From: Plasmopara viticola
Lineage: Eukaryota > Oomycota > Peronosporomycetes > Peronosporales > Peronosporaceae
NCBI GenBank assembly: GCA_001695595.3
Contig: MBPM02000286.1
Coordinates: 1-34,839, forward strand
DNA length: 34,839 nucleotides
Direction of reading: 5' to 3'
Shown here piece after piece: positions 1 to 11,480 of this stretch. Under the pieces are notes generated by a model that saw nothing but the letters and a program-made list of their open reading frames with translations, had not been told where the DNA came from and did no database searches. The first letter of the stretch is position 1, and every line of letters starts with the position of its first letter. Position numbers and translations under genes: made by a program.

Positions 1-672
1 TGCGGTTGCGATAACCGCGGCCGTGGTTCCCAAGGAAGGGTTCGAGGTCGTGGCGCCGGCCCAGCTTTGCGTTGAAATCGCCTGTAAGGAAGGTTAGATC
101 GCGGCGCGGGAGGGAGGTGAGCGCGGTGCTGAGGTCAGCGTAGAATCTGTCGACGGCTTCTAGGGGGTAGCCGCTGTGCGGTGAGTACGCATTCACGATG
201 TTGACGGTGCCGATGTGGGGTAGTCGCAGTTTTAAGATACCGATACGGTCGGAGTGAGACCAGTAGCGTTGGAGGAATGGTCGGAGTCGCGGAGAGATTG
301 CGAACCGATGCCGTGTAACTCGGTTTTTGCTTGCAGGGTTAGAAGAAGGAAGTCATCAATGAGGTGCTCACCTCTATCGTAGATCTTGGTTTCTTGGAGG
401 CCAAGGATATCGACGCGGTAGCGCCGGAGATCTTCGGGGAGTGTTTCGTGCTTCTTGCGCTTCGAACCTAGAGAATTCACATTAAATGAGCCAATCCGGA
501 TGCGGTTGGCGCGGTTAGGACGTGGAAGGGGGTTTGGCCTGGTGCTGGAGACCGTCGCGTCGAGGGTGAGACTCGTTAGAGACCTGCAGATGCCCGAGAG
601 CACCTGCCCGAAGCGCGCGAGCATTTAGCCCCCGCGCTTGGAAGGAGGGCGTCACCCCAACCTTTTCCGAAA
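1..672 (-). pseudogene. LINE retrotransposon, 5' fragment with endonuclease domain
   Basis: This is the 5' end of a non-LTR retrotransposon ORF read right to left and cut off by the left edge. The ORF begins at an ATG at 624. It shows the start of an endonuclease/exonuclease/phosphatase fold (RIGSFNVNSLG, then VDILGLQETKI, whose E is a metal-binding residue of the family). A 1-nt deletion near 301-306 shifts the frame. After it the reading continues to a LTFLTGDFNAKLG block (about 65-115), the conserved D-x-N catalytic motif of this fold. The domain nicks target DNA during target-primed reverse transcription; the reverse transcriptase would lie left of the window. The first 130 nt recur in inverted orientation at 7495-7626, which fixes the 5' end of the element near 672. 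The call as LINE endonuclease is firm; clade assignment is not possible here. Confidence 0.8.
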
Positions 673-674
673 AT

Positions 675-2458
675 GTGAGATAAGTCTTTAGTATAAATCC
701 TGAAACGGCCCTGACACTAAATTTGATCGAAATAAATCAACCATTCAAATTAAAAAGTATTTTGTGAGTCACTTTACAAACTGACAGAGAAAAAAATGTA
801 GCTGGCAGGGCCGTCCAGACGTATATACAAAATCAATGTTGAAATCACAAAATCTTGATAACATTGAAAGTAAAGTTGTCGTACTCTGGCTCAAGCAACT
901 ACTTTGCCGTCCAAGACGTCCGCGGTGTAACAGTGTCTCGTGCAGTATATTATGTGCAGAGTATTTTTAAGCGCGTACGGCATGGTTATATTCCGTAAAA
1001 GCTCTTCGTGCGTACGATAACATGAAAAACATTTAGCGCTGCAGATGTCTGGAACGCTTTTAATAATCTCTTGCTTCAAGTGATCGAGTATACTTAGGCC
1101 TGCAGGTGCGCAAACTGACATCAACCAGATTTTTGGTATCCAAGTACGAAACGAGTTGCAACTTTGTTTCAAGCCAAGGCACGCTCCTTCGCTGTCGTTG
1201 TCTTCTTCAATTTAAAATTTTTTTTAACCTGTGTCCGCTATATATGACAGGCTAATTTAGTTGAGACTAATAATTAGAGCCGTAATTGCAAATAAAAGCG
1301 TAGATGTACTAATAATAATTAGTAAAGCCATTGAGCAAAAGCCATAAATCGGAAATTTGCTGCCCGTAAAGCTGTATTAAGTTTACACATCGATTTAAAA
1401 ACTAGGCTCGATAATATTAAACCGTGCCAATCTTGAGACCACTCTTTAAGTTTTACGTGAGAGCGTTTTATCATGGAACGTAGAGCGACCGCAATGGTTT
1501 ATAAAGATATTCTTGTACTGAAGCAGGTTTAAACTTTCATGGGCATCTTCAAGAAGGCGACTTTCAAATCCGAGGAAATACCACGGTCGAGCCAAAAGGC
1601 ACACACTTTTTCGTCTGGCTTGTCGCCAAACTAGCCATTGTAGCCGCTCATTGCATTCATTCACTCAAAACTTGCACGGTCCTTGATCTTTTCGAGCTCC
1701 CTTACCTCCACGACGGTGTTCTTCTAGTGTTTGCCTAGCAAAATCGCAGATAAACACCACCATGGCGACATTAGCGCCAGGAGGCCGTGGCAGTTCGATA
1801 CCACGACTGAGCAAAATACTGGAGATTATTGTCCTTGGACAAGTCTTGCTCTATAATTTGCAGTCGAAACCCAAAACTGCTTAGTGTTGTGGTAGAAATG
1901 GCAGGCTTACTTGAACCGGCACTGATGAATGATGTGCAGATGTGCACCAGGCTCTGTAGTAGCCTATCGCCGATTAACCAGAAAGAGGTGAAGCTTAAAG
2001 CTTAAGCATTTTCAAATATCTTTTCAATGCTGTCAATGTCGAAGTAGTTGGCTTGCTTCACGATGGCACCCACGGCCGCCTTGACGCACTTATTAGGGCA
2101 AGCGTGGAAACGCCATGGTGTGCACCAATATGTCTTGACTTTAAAGCTGTGATATGCTGCAGTGCTGCCAATATTGCCTCGCTGTTGACCGATGGAGATC
2201 AAGTTGAAGGAATAGAAAGCTATAAGTGCGAGTGAGGCTCGAATACTGGTGCAATATGTAAATTTATTGGATAGAGACTGCATACTTGTTGTGCTTTGTG
2301 GAACTGTACCATCCAATTGAGTCCGACAATCAAAAATTCTGAAGCTGTTACAATACCCATTTTAGATTGGCGCATAGAATTACCAAGCCACAACGTAATT
2401 TAAGTATACAATGGAGCAAACTCTAAGGCTTACACCATAATATAGACGAACAGGCTTT
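675..2458. other. Gene-poor interval
   Basis: I see no convincing gene in this 1.8 kb. The longest ORFs (minus 891-1172, 1446-1664, 2002-2316) match nothing I recognise. A 40-codon plus ORF at 1762-1884 has a good start context (CACCATGG) and is followed in another frame by an uninterrupted coding-like stretch to about 1999. This could be a gene remnant with an indel, but there is no domain to support it. Confidence 0.4.
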
Positions 2459-2517
2459 ACCTACAAATCGTCCAGACCGCAGCCCGATTCGGGCTGCGGT
2501 CTGGACGATTTGTAGGT
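2459..2517. repeat. Perfect palindrome I (29-bp arms, 1-nt spacer)
   Basis: Positions 2459-2487 and 2489-2517 are exact reverse complements around a single T at 2488. The arms are about half G+C, in AT-rich surroundings. In single-stranded DNA or RNA this would fold into an uninterrupted 29-bp hairpin. It overlaps the next palindrome by four bases. Confidence 0.95.
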
Positions 2518-2572
2518 TCGATATAAGAAATAGCCTTCGGGCTGCCCGAAGGCTATTTCTTATATCGAACCT
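2514..2572. repeat. Perfect palindrome II (29-bp arms, 1-nt spacer)
   Basis: Positions 2514-2542 and 2544-2572 are exact reverse complements around a single T at 2543. Arm length, spacer length and spacer base are the same as in palindrome I, but the arm sequences differ. A 10-mer (ttcgggctgc) at each centre is shared, at 2488-2497 and 2537-2546. No flanking ORF or target duplication explains the pair. Confidence 0.95.
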
Positions 2573-2692
2573 TTATAGGTGCCATAATGTACACAACCTA
2601 CCCATAGTGCCTCAACTCAATGATGTCATCCATGAAATGTCATGAATGACTAAAGAGGGTGGAAAGTATTAAAATAAATTCGAGATCGTGGT

Positions 2693-3898
2693 TTATATCG
2701 AGCGAGAAGCTTCGAGCGACCCCACCTCGTATCGCAAGAGATCTCGCACGCCACCTTCGTCGCAAAAGGGACTATGCAGGCTATTACGCGTAGCAATGGC
2801 ACGAAGATGCCACGCCAACATGCCTTCATCCTCCAAGCAGTGGTGGCAAATACGAACGCGAGTGATCCGCGCACCCCGCACACTCACTTCTTCCATAAAG
2901 TAGCAGCGTCCGCAAACGACTTCGCCACACCGCATGCAATTGTACTTTTTCATCCATGGATTCAACCCACGAGGGCACACGTAACAATCATGGACTGCGT
3001 TCTTTGGTGTCCATTCCGCTCGAGGTTTGAAATTCTCGGGGTCTAAAAACCGTTTTCGATAGTGCTGGCAAACGCGACGACAAGTGCCGCCAAAGATTGT
3101 CATGTAGATGCGACTCGTGATTTGTGAAGCCACACCTCGAAGCTCAATGCCCATGAGGTAACACACGTTTGTCCTTGCATTGCTTTTTCCGGAATTGCGA
3201 AAAAAAAAGCCCGAATGCCACACTTTGCTTCGAAGGATCTTGTTGGTTGCCAATCGATCGGGACACTCGGGGATGTCGACCGAGTTCCAGAGACAGTAGC
3301 CGACCGTTGAGCCGTCCTTTGTCTGAATGACGTCAGTGCACACACAGACGCAAATGTCGCGTTTGCTCATGAAATTTGGCATGCCAAAGCTCGTGTAGCG
3401 AATGTACACTGATCGGTAAGGATGGGAGGTTGTAACTGGCTGAAGGACCGACAATATCTTGGCTTCGTGGATGTTTTCATGCATGATACGCATGTGTTTC
3501 AGCAGTGTCTTGGAGCTAGTCGTGAGAAACAGCTGCATGATCTCTGTCACAGGCGCGTCCGTTTGTCCTACACTACAGAATCGAGCAAAGCCTCGCCCGA
3601 CGCTTTCGTCCACAAAGTAATCAATCCCTTTCTTGCGCATTCGTGGCTTCCAGATAGTCATGAGTTCGCGATGTCCCATCATTGAAGCCACCACTTCTCG
3701 CTCGACGTCTTGCATCATTGCCAACATTTTCGCTTTTCGACTCGAACTGAGGTGACTGCTATTGTCGCCCGGTTGAGAGCGACAAATTTGACTGTCTGAG
3801 AGAGACAAGCTCGTCATGCTGGTAAAGAGCTGGAGATTGTTTCGAGACTGTCGCCGGTTGCCTTTCGACGGTCGAAAAGCTAAGGAAGGGATGGACAT
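2693..3898 (-). CDS. START-like / FYVE zinc-finger protein
   Basis: An intact 401-residue ORF. The C-terminal third has the eight-cysteine zinc-binding pattern of a FYVE domain: C305, C308, C321, C324, C329, C332, C351 and C354, with the basic KKYNCMRCG patch and RVRICHHC at the expected places. The canonical RRHHCR patch is degenerate, as is common in the large oomycete FYVE families. Residues about 80-285 resemble the START-like lipid-binding region that precedes FYVE in many oomycete proteins. The first 70 residues are Ser/Arg-rich and probably disordered. FYVE domains usually bind phosphatidylinositol 3-phosphate on endosomes, so a role in membrane traffic or lipid sensing is likely; the ligand is inference. 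The ATG at 3898 is the first in frame. No intron is needed. Confidence 0.8.
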   Translation of the reverse strand: MSIPSLAFRPSKGNRRQSRNNLQLFTSMTSLSLSDSQICRSQPGDNSSHLSSSRKAKMLAMMQDVEREVVASMMGHRELMTIWKPRMRKKGIDYFVDESVGRGFARFCSVGQTDAPVTEIMQLFLTTSSKTLLKHMRIMHENIHEAKILSVLQPVTTSHPYRSVYIRYTSFGMPNFMSKRDICVCVCTDVIQTKDGSTVGYCLWNSVDIPECPDRLATNKILRSKVWHSGFFFRNSGKSNARTNVCYLMGIELRGVASQITSRIYMTIFGGTCRRVCQHYRKRFLDPENFKPRAEWTPKNAVHDCYVCPRGLNPWMKKYNCMRCGEVVCGRCYFMEEVSVRGARITRVRICHHCLEDEGMLAWHLRAIATRNSLHSPFCDEGGVRDLLRYEVGSLEASRSI

Positions 3899-5861
3899 GA
3901 CGGCGACGGCCTTTGCTGCAAATGAAGGAATGATGTACGACGGTGCTCGCGACAGGATGTCATTTGACGTAATTGTTCATAGGATTGGCTGATAACGTTG
4001 GAACGCTAACTTCAAGATTGCGTTGACCCACTTGATGACTCGAGGTAGAGAGGAATCCCTCTCTTTGTGTATCGATATCTGATGTGGCTGCCTCGTCCAA
4101 TGAAAAACGCGAGTGCGTCGTTTCATGCCGACACTCGACGTAATATGACAGAATGATTGGAGTTTAGAACGGCTCGAAGCAGCTGTACTTGTGTAGAAAG
4201 AGCGGTTCGTGTGGATGACAGTTCTTCCTTGTGTTCGAAAGATCAAAATACGTGAGGAAATTGATCAAGACTACACTGAGATAATGTGCATTGAAGTACA
4301 AAGTGTTTTAACTTCGTCAACCTAACGTTGACATTTCGGTCGGACCAAAGCAGCCACTACTACATTCGTAGCGGCAAAAGCTACCTACACCATTGAAGCG
4401 ACCTGACGTTATTTTTAAAATTACAGGACGTACTTTACTTTTTATGAAAAAATTAGGGACTTACAGCATCTTTACGGTATTTGATTGGCTGTTGAGACAC
4501 AAATATGCACTTTAGGTCGAAAAGCGGGTGGAGGTTGAAGTAAAATTTGACGACGAAGGAGGAGCTGAAGCCACGTTTGTGGTCGGCGCAGCGTCGTGCC
4601 GGGGCTGCAGACTGCAGAAGACGCACAACGAACCCATCGACAGTTGAGCAGTAAGAAGTTTTCGTCGAGAGCTTTGGCTAGTCGAGGAGTTCATAGAAAC
4701 AAGTCAAATTGATCAAGAGACATTATCAAGTATATCTACCAGAGATACAGATCAAATGTCGAGACATGCGAACAACGACTTGCAACGATCAAGGGGAAGC
4801 TCGTCGCCTATACGTATTGACCGAGAGTTAATACGCAGTGGCTGGCTTTACATGTCATGTCATATACGTTTATAAACAAGAGTCTTGATTGCGAAAATAT
4901 GTATTAAGTTGAAAGGTTTTAGAAAATAAAAATTGCATCGCTACAATTCTACAAAGACAGCAACTTTGGCAAGCTACGTGGAGAGATGGAGTTGCTGGAT
5001 GGCATGCTGTCTGTACGGTTTTCAGAGCCCGATGAAACCAGGCGACCGTTCTGTTTGAAGAGAGGCAGCTGGTGAAGATGGTTCTTTTGTCTGCTCTAAA
5101 TCGAACGACGACTATGCGAGCGCCTGGGTCTGTCTCTGCAGAGCTTGTCAGGCGGTGATAACAATACTATCTCGCCTTCTGCTGCTCGCTATCCAGTACC
5201 GAGCAATTACAATCGGTGGATAAGTCAACTGATGCTCGAATTCGCACTAGCACGATTGATGCACGGAGCATTCGCTTCGTCGCAGAGTTGCGTCAAGTGC
5301 TTTACACAAGTATGTCCGGAGGCGATTTTTTGAAAGGCGCAATGTATAGGAATGTTGGAAGGATAAAGATTATAGTCTTATAAATATTTCTAGTTTGCTG
5401 CAACTTGTCAACGTTCAAAACTCAAATTTTCCATTTTTCTAATGATGAGTTTTCGAAGCCGCTACCCCGATATACAACATTCGCATTGGAAAAAACCTTG
5501 CGCGTATGGAAGCTGACAATTTGATAAAGATCGCGACAGAAGATCATTGTTCGGTTGAAATACGTGCAAAAAATCTTGCGCTAGGTGTAGGGTTTTGAGG
5601 TGGGCTGGTTAACGAAAGAGGGGGGGGGGCTCCCTAAAAATTTGATATCATCCAGTATCACTGAGTTTTGTTTAGATCCGTAACTGACCTCCATACAAAA
5701 GCAAGCATTCACTCAATTGTGATGTGTAGGTAGGCAAGAGGTATCTATGTTTCTCATTTAGCCAACACAGGGATCTATGTTTCTCATGCAACTTCTATAT
5801 TTCTCCTTCAAGGCGTCATTTTCCGATTTGCCAGCAAGTCAACAGATCTCTTTTTTTTCAA
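3899..5861. other. Interval without a supported gene
   Basis: I see no assignable gene. Two plus-strand stretches look coding-like but lack a start and a domain: about 4515-4650, just after a TTTAG that could be an intron acceptor, and about 5206-5390. They may be remnants of one decayed gene. A run of ten G near 5618 and a small direct repeat (atctatgtttctcat, about 5745 and 5772) are the only other structures seen. Confidence 0.35.
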
Positions 5862-6911
5862 ATGGCCCCTCCCGCGCAAACCATGAAGTATCGTTTCTTG
5901 GGTGACTCTGGTTTGCTCGTCTCCCGTCTATCGTTTGGGAGCTGGGTGACCTTTGACGCGCAACTGGACTTTGAAAAGGCCTATGACATCATGGAGCACG
6001 CCTACAAAAACGGCGTGAATTTCTTCGACAACGCCGAGGTGTATGCCAACGGCAAGTCGGAGCTCATCATGGGCAAGGTGGTGAAGGCTGGCATCGAGCG
6101 CAAGGTGTGGGAGCGCGAGGACCTCGTGATCAGCACCAAACTCTTTTTTGGCACCAAGCCAGGCCCGAACAATACGGGCAACAGCCGAAAACACATTGTC
6201 GAAGGCATGAAGGCGTCGCTCAAGCGGTTTGATCTGGACTATGTGGACCTCGTCTTTTGCCACCGCCCGGATCCGTCGACGCCCATTGAGGAGTCTGTGC
6301 GTGCAATGAACTTTAATCATTGAGCAAGGCTGGGCCTTTTACTGGGGCACTAGTGAATGGTGCGCCAAGGACATTATTGAGCCTGTGACATTGCCGATCG
6401 CCTCGGTCTGATCCGTCCTGTGTACGACCAACCGCAGTACAATATTTTCGAGCGCTCGCGCGTCGAGTACGACTTTGATGTGCTGTACAAAAAGTACAAG
6501 TACGGCCTCACCACGTGGTCGCCGCTGGCTTCGGGCTTTCTGACGGGCAAGTACAGCAAGGGCATTCCAGAAGGCTCGCGCCTGTCCCAGCCGGCATACA
6601 AAGAGTTGTTATCGAAGGGCATGGAGGAAAAGGTGGCCAAAGCGGACAAGCTCATTGAAGTGGCGAAAGAAGTGGGCTGCTCGCTAGCGCAGCTGGCGAT
6701 TGCCTGGGTGGCCGCCAATCCGAACGTGTCTACAGTGATCCTTGGGGCCACTAGTATCAAACAATTGGATGAAAACCTCAAGGCGATGGAATTTGTCGAC
6801 AAGATCACACCCGAAATTCGCGACAAGATTGATGCGATTGCCGACTTTAAGCCCTCGCTGGTCGCTCAAGCCGAGCCTTGGGTTGTTGACCGACGCCAAA
6901 AGTGGCTGTAA
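5862..6911 (+). pseudogene. Aldo/keto reductase (voltage-gated K+ channel beta-subunit type), double frameshift
   Basis: NADPH-dependent oxidoreductase of the aldo/keto reductase superfamily, closest in appearance to the cytosolic Kv-beta-like group. The N-terminal half (153 codons) has the catalytic tetrad D56, Y61, K93 and H134 in FFDNAEVY, STKLFFG and LVFCHRPD. The C-terminal half (from about 6395) has the YDQPQYNIFERSRVE block, GLTTWSPLASGFLTGKY, and the nucleotide-binding VSTVILGATSIKQLDEN. Two indels break the middle: one extra base near 6312-6317 creates a TGA at 6321-6323, and one missing base near 6382-6385 restores the frame. The roughly 70 nt between still encode the expected family sequence in the shifted frame (IEQGWAFYWGTSEW). 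Total length, about 350 codons, is normal. Either a recent pseudogene or two assembly indels; I cannot tell which from one sequence. Confidence 0.85.
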
Positions 6912-7110
6912 GTGCGAAGTGTCGGATTTGATCGACGTTAGTTGGCGATACGTTTGTGCCTCGACAAGCTCTTTAATTGCATAATCTGATAAAAAGAGCC
7001 GCTCATTAGCCCACTTTTCGATAACCAGCCCCCTCTGCTAAATGTTCGAATTAAAAGCAAAAAGACTTTGCAAACTTTCACGTCATCATTATTCTTCCAA
7101 ATCCTTAGTT

Positions 7111-7254
7111 ATGAGTCAACCAGAATGCATCGTCGGTACTACTTACGCGTCAATGGAAGAGGTTCGCTTGGCAATAACCTTTCGATCGCAAGGTGAGGGC
7201 TTCATATTTACGTGCAAAAGAACAAGGACAGCTGGGCACCAATCAGACGGTTGA
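7111..7254 (+). pseudogene. Possible FAR1/MULE-type transposase N-terminal fragment
   Basis: A 47-codon ORF whose VGTTYASMEEVRLAI and following GFIFTCKRTRT resemble the start of a FAR1-like DNA-binding domain found at the N terminus of Mutator-like transposases. The +1 frame just downstream is also coherent (YVQKNKDSWAPIRRLNE), which would fit an indel near 7210. No catalytic core follows. This is a weak resemblance from reading alone; it could be chance. Confidence 0.25.
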
Positions 7255-7480
7255 ATGAACTTAATATGTCTTAAATGCTTAACAACAGAAGACGGTGCAA
7301 TGACTCAAGATTAAATTCCGATGCTTCTCACATAGCCAAAGCAGAGATCAACCTTAAGGTTGATGCTCTTTGTACTGTCGATGATTACAGAGCTTCTGCT
7401 TTGTTTTTTAATAACTTAGTTTCATGCCAATCTTAATATTAAAACTTGCTCTTTTTTTCTGTACCAGATTATCTGTTTAC

Positions 7481-7829
7481 ATACTTGCACATTTCGGAAA
7501 AGGTTGGGGTGACGCCCTCCTTCCAAGCGCGGGGGCTAAATGCTCGCGCGCTTCGGGCAGGTGCTCTCGGGCATCTGCAGGTCTCTAACGAGTCTCACCC
7601 TCGACGCGACGGTCTCCAACACCAGGGCGCCACCTGGGCTCTTACCAAGTCAGAACTACACAAAATAATGGAAGACCCTCACGGCCTCGGTGCTGGCTGC
7701 ACTGCCCGCCGAACGAGACCCGACGTATGCGGACACCACTCTATGCCGTGGACTAGCCATAGAGCCTAGCACGTGCATGACTTGGCAACGCGATAACGTA
7801 ATACAATACAATACAATACTTGCAAATTT
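7481..7829 (+). mobile_element. Internally deleted LINE copy with target-site duplication
   Basis: The first about 130 nt (7495-7626) match, in inverted orientation, the 5' end of the LINE at 540-672, including the MLARFGQVLSGICRSL start. At 7626 the match stops abruptly and an unrelated segment follows that looks like a LINE 3' end. It finishes in a short (ATACA)n tail at about 7800-7818. The copy is flanked by atacttgcacattt (7481-7494) and atacttgcaaattt (7816-7829), 13 of 14 identical, as expected of a target-site duplication. This reads as a non-autonomous deletion derivative mobilised by the parental LINE. It encodes no enzyme. Confidence 0.7.
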
Positions 7830-9718
7830 GCAAAGGTTGTTTGCATTAAACCCCACTCCAACCGATAATAGATTATTTCTATAGCTTAGAGTTACTGTAT
7901 CAAGGAGGGGGGAATGTGATTAGCGAAAAGGGGGAGTTTGGTCAGCAGCTCCCTATAAAATTTTATACAGGCAATCGTCTTATTTAAAACATAGTTTTGG
8001 CGCTCGCCCTGAAGCCATTCAAAGCCTTGAAAGCGGTAGCTATCAATCACTCGCCCACTGCCTGCTTCTCTTTACAACCACACTATTGGAGTGACTGGAA
8101 CAGGTCGCGTACAAGTTTTAGTCAAACACAAGGGCAAAGAAATGAATGGCCATGACAATCTCAACTTTACATTGAGTGCTCTGTATATTAGGCTACAATG
8201 GAGCTTGTTGCTTTGCGTACCTCACATCTCAAAAGGGCTTTCTCGCTCCGTAATCAGCCATAATGACTTGAGTAAAAGCTGCCTTTTAAGCAGCTGGCAT
8301 AGTCTGGATCACAGAGCAACCATTTGAATTCCACCGCAATACTGTTTTACGTCACGCGCAAAGACTAGTACTCGCAAACAACAAACGTGTTACATACTTT
8401 CCGGAAAATAATTGCACACAGTCGGTGATGATTCAGTCACTGTTAATGCTGACGCTGGTAAAGAGTGGTAGACACGTTTAAGCGATGAAGCAAACAATGG
8501 CGGCGTGAATGTATTGATCGAAATAATATTAGATAGATGTCACTTGTCGAATTACTGACCGCAAAGAAACTGTGGCCTTCGGAGACTGGCCTGTCTAAGG
8601 CAAAAACCTAAGTCGCACCAAAGTCTCTGTGCTCGTGGTGGCTCCCTTTGAAGCGCGTGTCTTTTCGGGACAAATGACTCGAGTGACGTCAACAGATTTT
8701 ACTTGTTGCGTCAAACACTATGTGATGTAAATGGTCATCAAACGCCAGTGAAATCATTTCTGCGGTGATCGTCGATACAAACCTCCGAGTGCATGAATTT
8801 ATACTAGCGCCCATTAAAGATCTGTCAGCAAGAAGGTTCGGTGGCACAGCACAATTCTTTTCCGTTTAAGCTGACAGCAAAGAAAGACGTCCTGCTGTAA
8901 TAGCTCGAATCGTTGTATCAAAGTCGCGTTCTGACCACCATAAGTTTGGGGAGCACTTGAATGTATGGGTTGTCCTCATTGCGCTCAGGTGACTCAATAA
9001 CAAAAATTACCGACAAAATTTATGGGATCCGCTGCCTTTCAGTTGCTGTTCGGCTCTTTTAATAGCTCCAAGGACGGTTTGCCTTTCCGGTGTGTCGTTG
9101 ACATTAGTAGCTAGGCCTATTGGTTAGATGGAGTGGTAGACACAGGAAACACGGCTGCTTGCAAAAAGCAAAGTGTAGTTTTGTTTCTTAGGGTCAATTT
9201 GCAAGATCTAAGATTTTTATAGTAGTACATGTGGGTACCAAACCAGACAATTATAAGCCACATCGTGTTACAAAGCAGATAAAATATGGCTTGTTTCCTT
9301 AATGTTAAGCCCAACGAGACTGTGGTCGAGTGGAATGTACACGTTATAGCTCTTTTCTTTCTAGTGAAGAGAAGGGAGTTCGATGGTAGGTGCGCGCACC
9401 TGCTGAAGACCAAAATATGGCGTGTATTCGCTACGACTGAGCTTCAGTTTTAATTATTCTGCTTTGAAGTCAATTGCTTACCACAACGGCATCTAGCATT
9501 TACTGCCCATCAATGATGTGGACAAAGAAAAAAATGTTTTCATCTGAGAAAAAGTTTTTATCGCTACGAGGCTCTGTTTTTCTTTTTAATAGGTAAGTTT
9601 ACAGGGATTTCCTCATTTAGCATTTCTTAGAATTGCCTTCGAATTCAATCATATCGAAGATTAACCACTTGACCGATTGAGCACAGTTATGCTGTGCTTT
9701 CAAAAACTATTTACAGAT
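7830..9718. other. Gene-poor interval
   Basis: I find no supported gene in these 1.9 kb. A G-rich patch followed by ctccctataaaatttta (about 7901-7970) loosely resembles the one at 5606-5645 and may be debris of a shared repeat. ORFs at 8091-8327 (+) and 9117-9413 (-) have no recognisable content. Confidence 0.4.
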
Positions 9719-10018
9719 CTGTGGCCTGAGTGGCTAGCCGCTCGACTCAAACCGAAATCGGGAGGGACCGGTCTGATACCCATATGTTTCAACCGGAGAT
9801 AGGTCAGTAAAGTAGACAAGCAATCACATCCTGCGCTACCTATCCGCACCCAAATGGGTGTATAAAATTTGGGTGAGCTAGACATCCCACTAATTAAAAA
9901 AATCTCATGGTGTAACGAGGGGTATGGAATCTGGAACGCGACCAGCATCCCGCGCTAGAGACAGTCAAGTCCGAGCGCGTGGGTTTCGGTAGCTTAAAGC
10001 TCTACGACTATTTTTTTT
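9719..10018 (+). mobile_element. tRNA-derived SINE (RNA polymerase III promoter boxes)
   Basis: The 5' end resembles a tRNA. Positions 9722-9733 (tggcctgagtgg) fit the A box consensus TRGYNNARNGG. Positions 9770-9780 (ggtctgatacc) fit the B box GGTTCGANNCC at about 7 of 11 positions, with a spacing typical of tRNA genes. A tRNA-unrelated body of about 230 nt follows and ends at a T8 run (10011-10018), a plausible Pol III terminator. It cannot fold as a complete functional tRNA. No clear target-site duplication was found. Confidence 0.5.
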
Positions 10019-11265
10019 CTAATTTGCTTCTACATTTTCTGTGGTCAAAAGCCAACATTATACTAGTCCAACTAAAGCGCAAGCAAGCTGGACTTACATA
10101 CTACGCGGACTTGACTTTTATCTGCGCTCCGTCCACTCGACGCACAAGAAGAGTAAAAGAAATCTAAGAGCTTACATTAGTGATTGGTCTCATTGTAAAG
10201 ACTATAATGAGCGCTTACGACTAGTCTTGTTGAATGAGTGAGCCGATTTAATTTATGTGGACGGTCTCGGAACAGGCATGGGCGAATATTGCTATGTTTA
10301 CATGTTGTGGCACGACGAAGTTTGCCTCCTCAAAGTTTTGGAATTTTGGTACAATTTTTTGTATGCGATAGATCTTTTTTATCATAAGCCTCACTGTTAA
10401 AGAAAGCATATGACTATACTCAAGACATGATAGTGCACGAAAATTAGCAGCTGGATTCCCGTCATTATCTTTTATAGGTAATTTTTTTTAAAAACGACGT
10501 CATACCTCCAAAGCTTAAAACTACCCGAGCAAAGAAATCTTTTTATCTGAGCTGAAAACTTAATCTTAGTATCGATAAATAAATTGTATGGTCTACCCCA
10601 CATATTTAAAATTCTCAGCATAGTATTACTTTTTTGGAAGCAGCGGCCTTTTGATCATGGATATTGCTCCTGTTCACTACTCAAATTAGCTACTGCGTTG
10701 TCTTTGTACACATGCTAAAAACTATACTTTACTCGTGCCACACGATATAGCATTATTAACTATTGTGGCAAATATCGGGTATGTGTAATTTTTGTGATAG
10801 TCGATGCTCTCGTCTTCAGTCTTTGTTAAGCTCATCAAAGTCGATTGATTATCATATGCACTGTCGTGTACATTTAAAGCTTAGCGATAAGTTATTTGGA
10901 ATCATGTTTGTTGTGGCCTCAGATATCGAAAAAGAAGGTCGATTATATTGGCCGTGCACCTACTTCGTATTGAGCTAGATACACAAACTGATTATAGCTG
11001 AATTTGCTAGCCTCGAGTCAAATAGCCAGCTAAGCCTTTATGTAGAAGCCCCCTCGAATCCGAGCAATTAGGCTTAAGTGAGTCATGTTCTTTCTCGTGT
11101 TGTTCGTATGGCTCTTCTTGCAAGGAAAGCTAGACCCGATATTAGTATGGGTACTAAAAATACTGATACCTTTTGGTAGACAGACTTGACCACGTCTTTT
11201 TTACTATGCTTAGCGGGTTGTATTGTCGCTGGCAACATTGGCTACCAGATACACTAAAATAGCGC
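10019..11265. other. Gene-poor AT-rich interval
   Basis: I see no supported gene, RNA or repeat here. The small ORFs at 10041-10241 and 10763-10978 lack any recognisable motif. Confidence 0.4.
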
Positions 11266-11480
11266 CTTAAATGTGGGTAACATAAAGCCGCTAAGTGTGG
11301 GTAATAAAGCTCTACAAGCGAATCTCGTAGGTCCGCGAGCCCCAGTCGGTAACACAGTACCACCAAATGTGGGTTACATAGCTCCGCGAGTGATAACATA
11401 GACTCACAAAACGCACTGGGTGACATAGGACCGCAGGTGGGTAGCAAAGTATTACAAAGTGCGGACAACATAGCGGAGCC
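11266..11480. repeat. Degenerate minisatellite, unit about 22-24 nt
   Basis: At least six diverged copies of a unit close to tgtgggtaacatagctccgc can be followed across the stretch, some interrupted. The minus-strand ORF over it (11154-11690) reads as a matching peptide repeat (LCYPHL, LCNPHL, LYYPHL) and is probably not a gene. A similar motif recurs near 18005-18060. Confidence 0.6.

Noticed and set aside
1762..1884. 40-codon ORF with good start context
   Set aside because: No homology recognised and no splice structure that would extend it convincingly.
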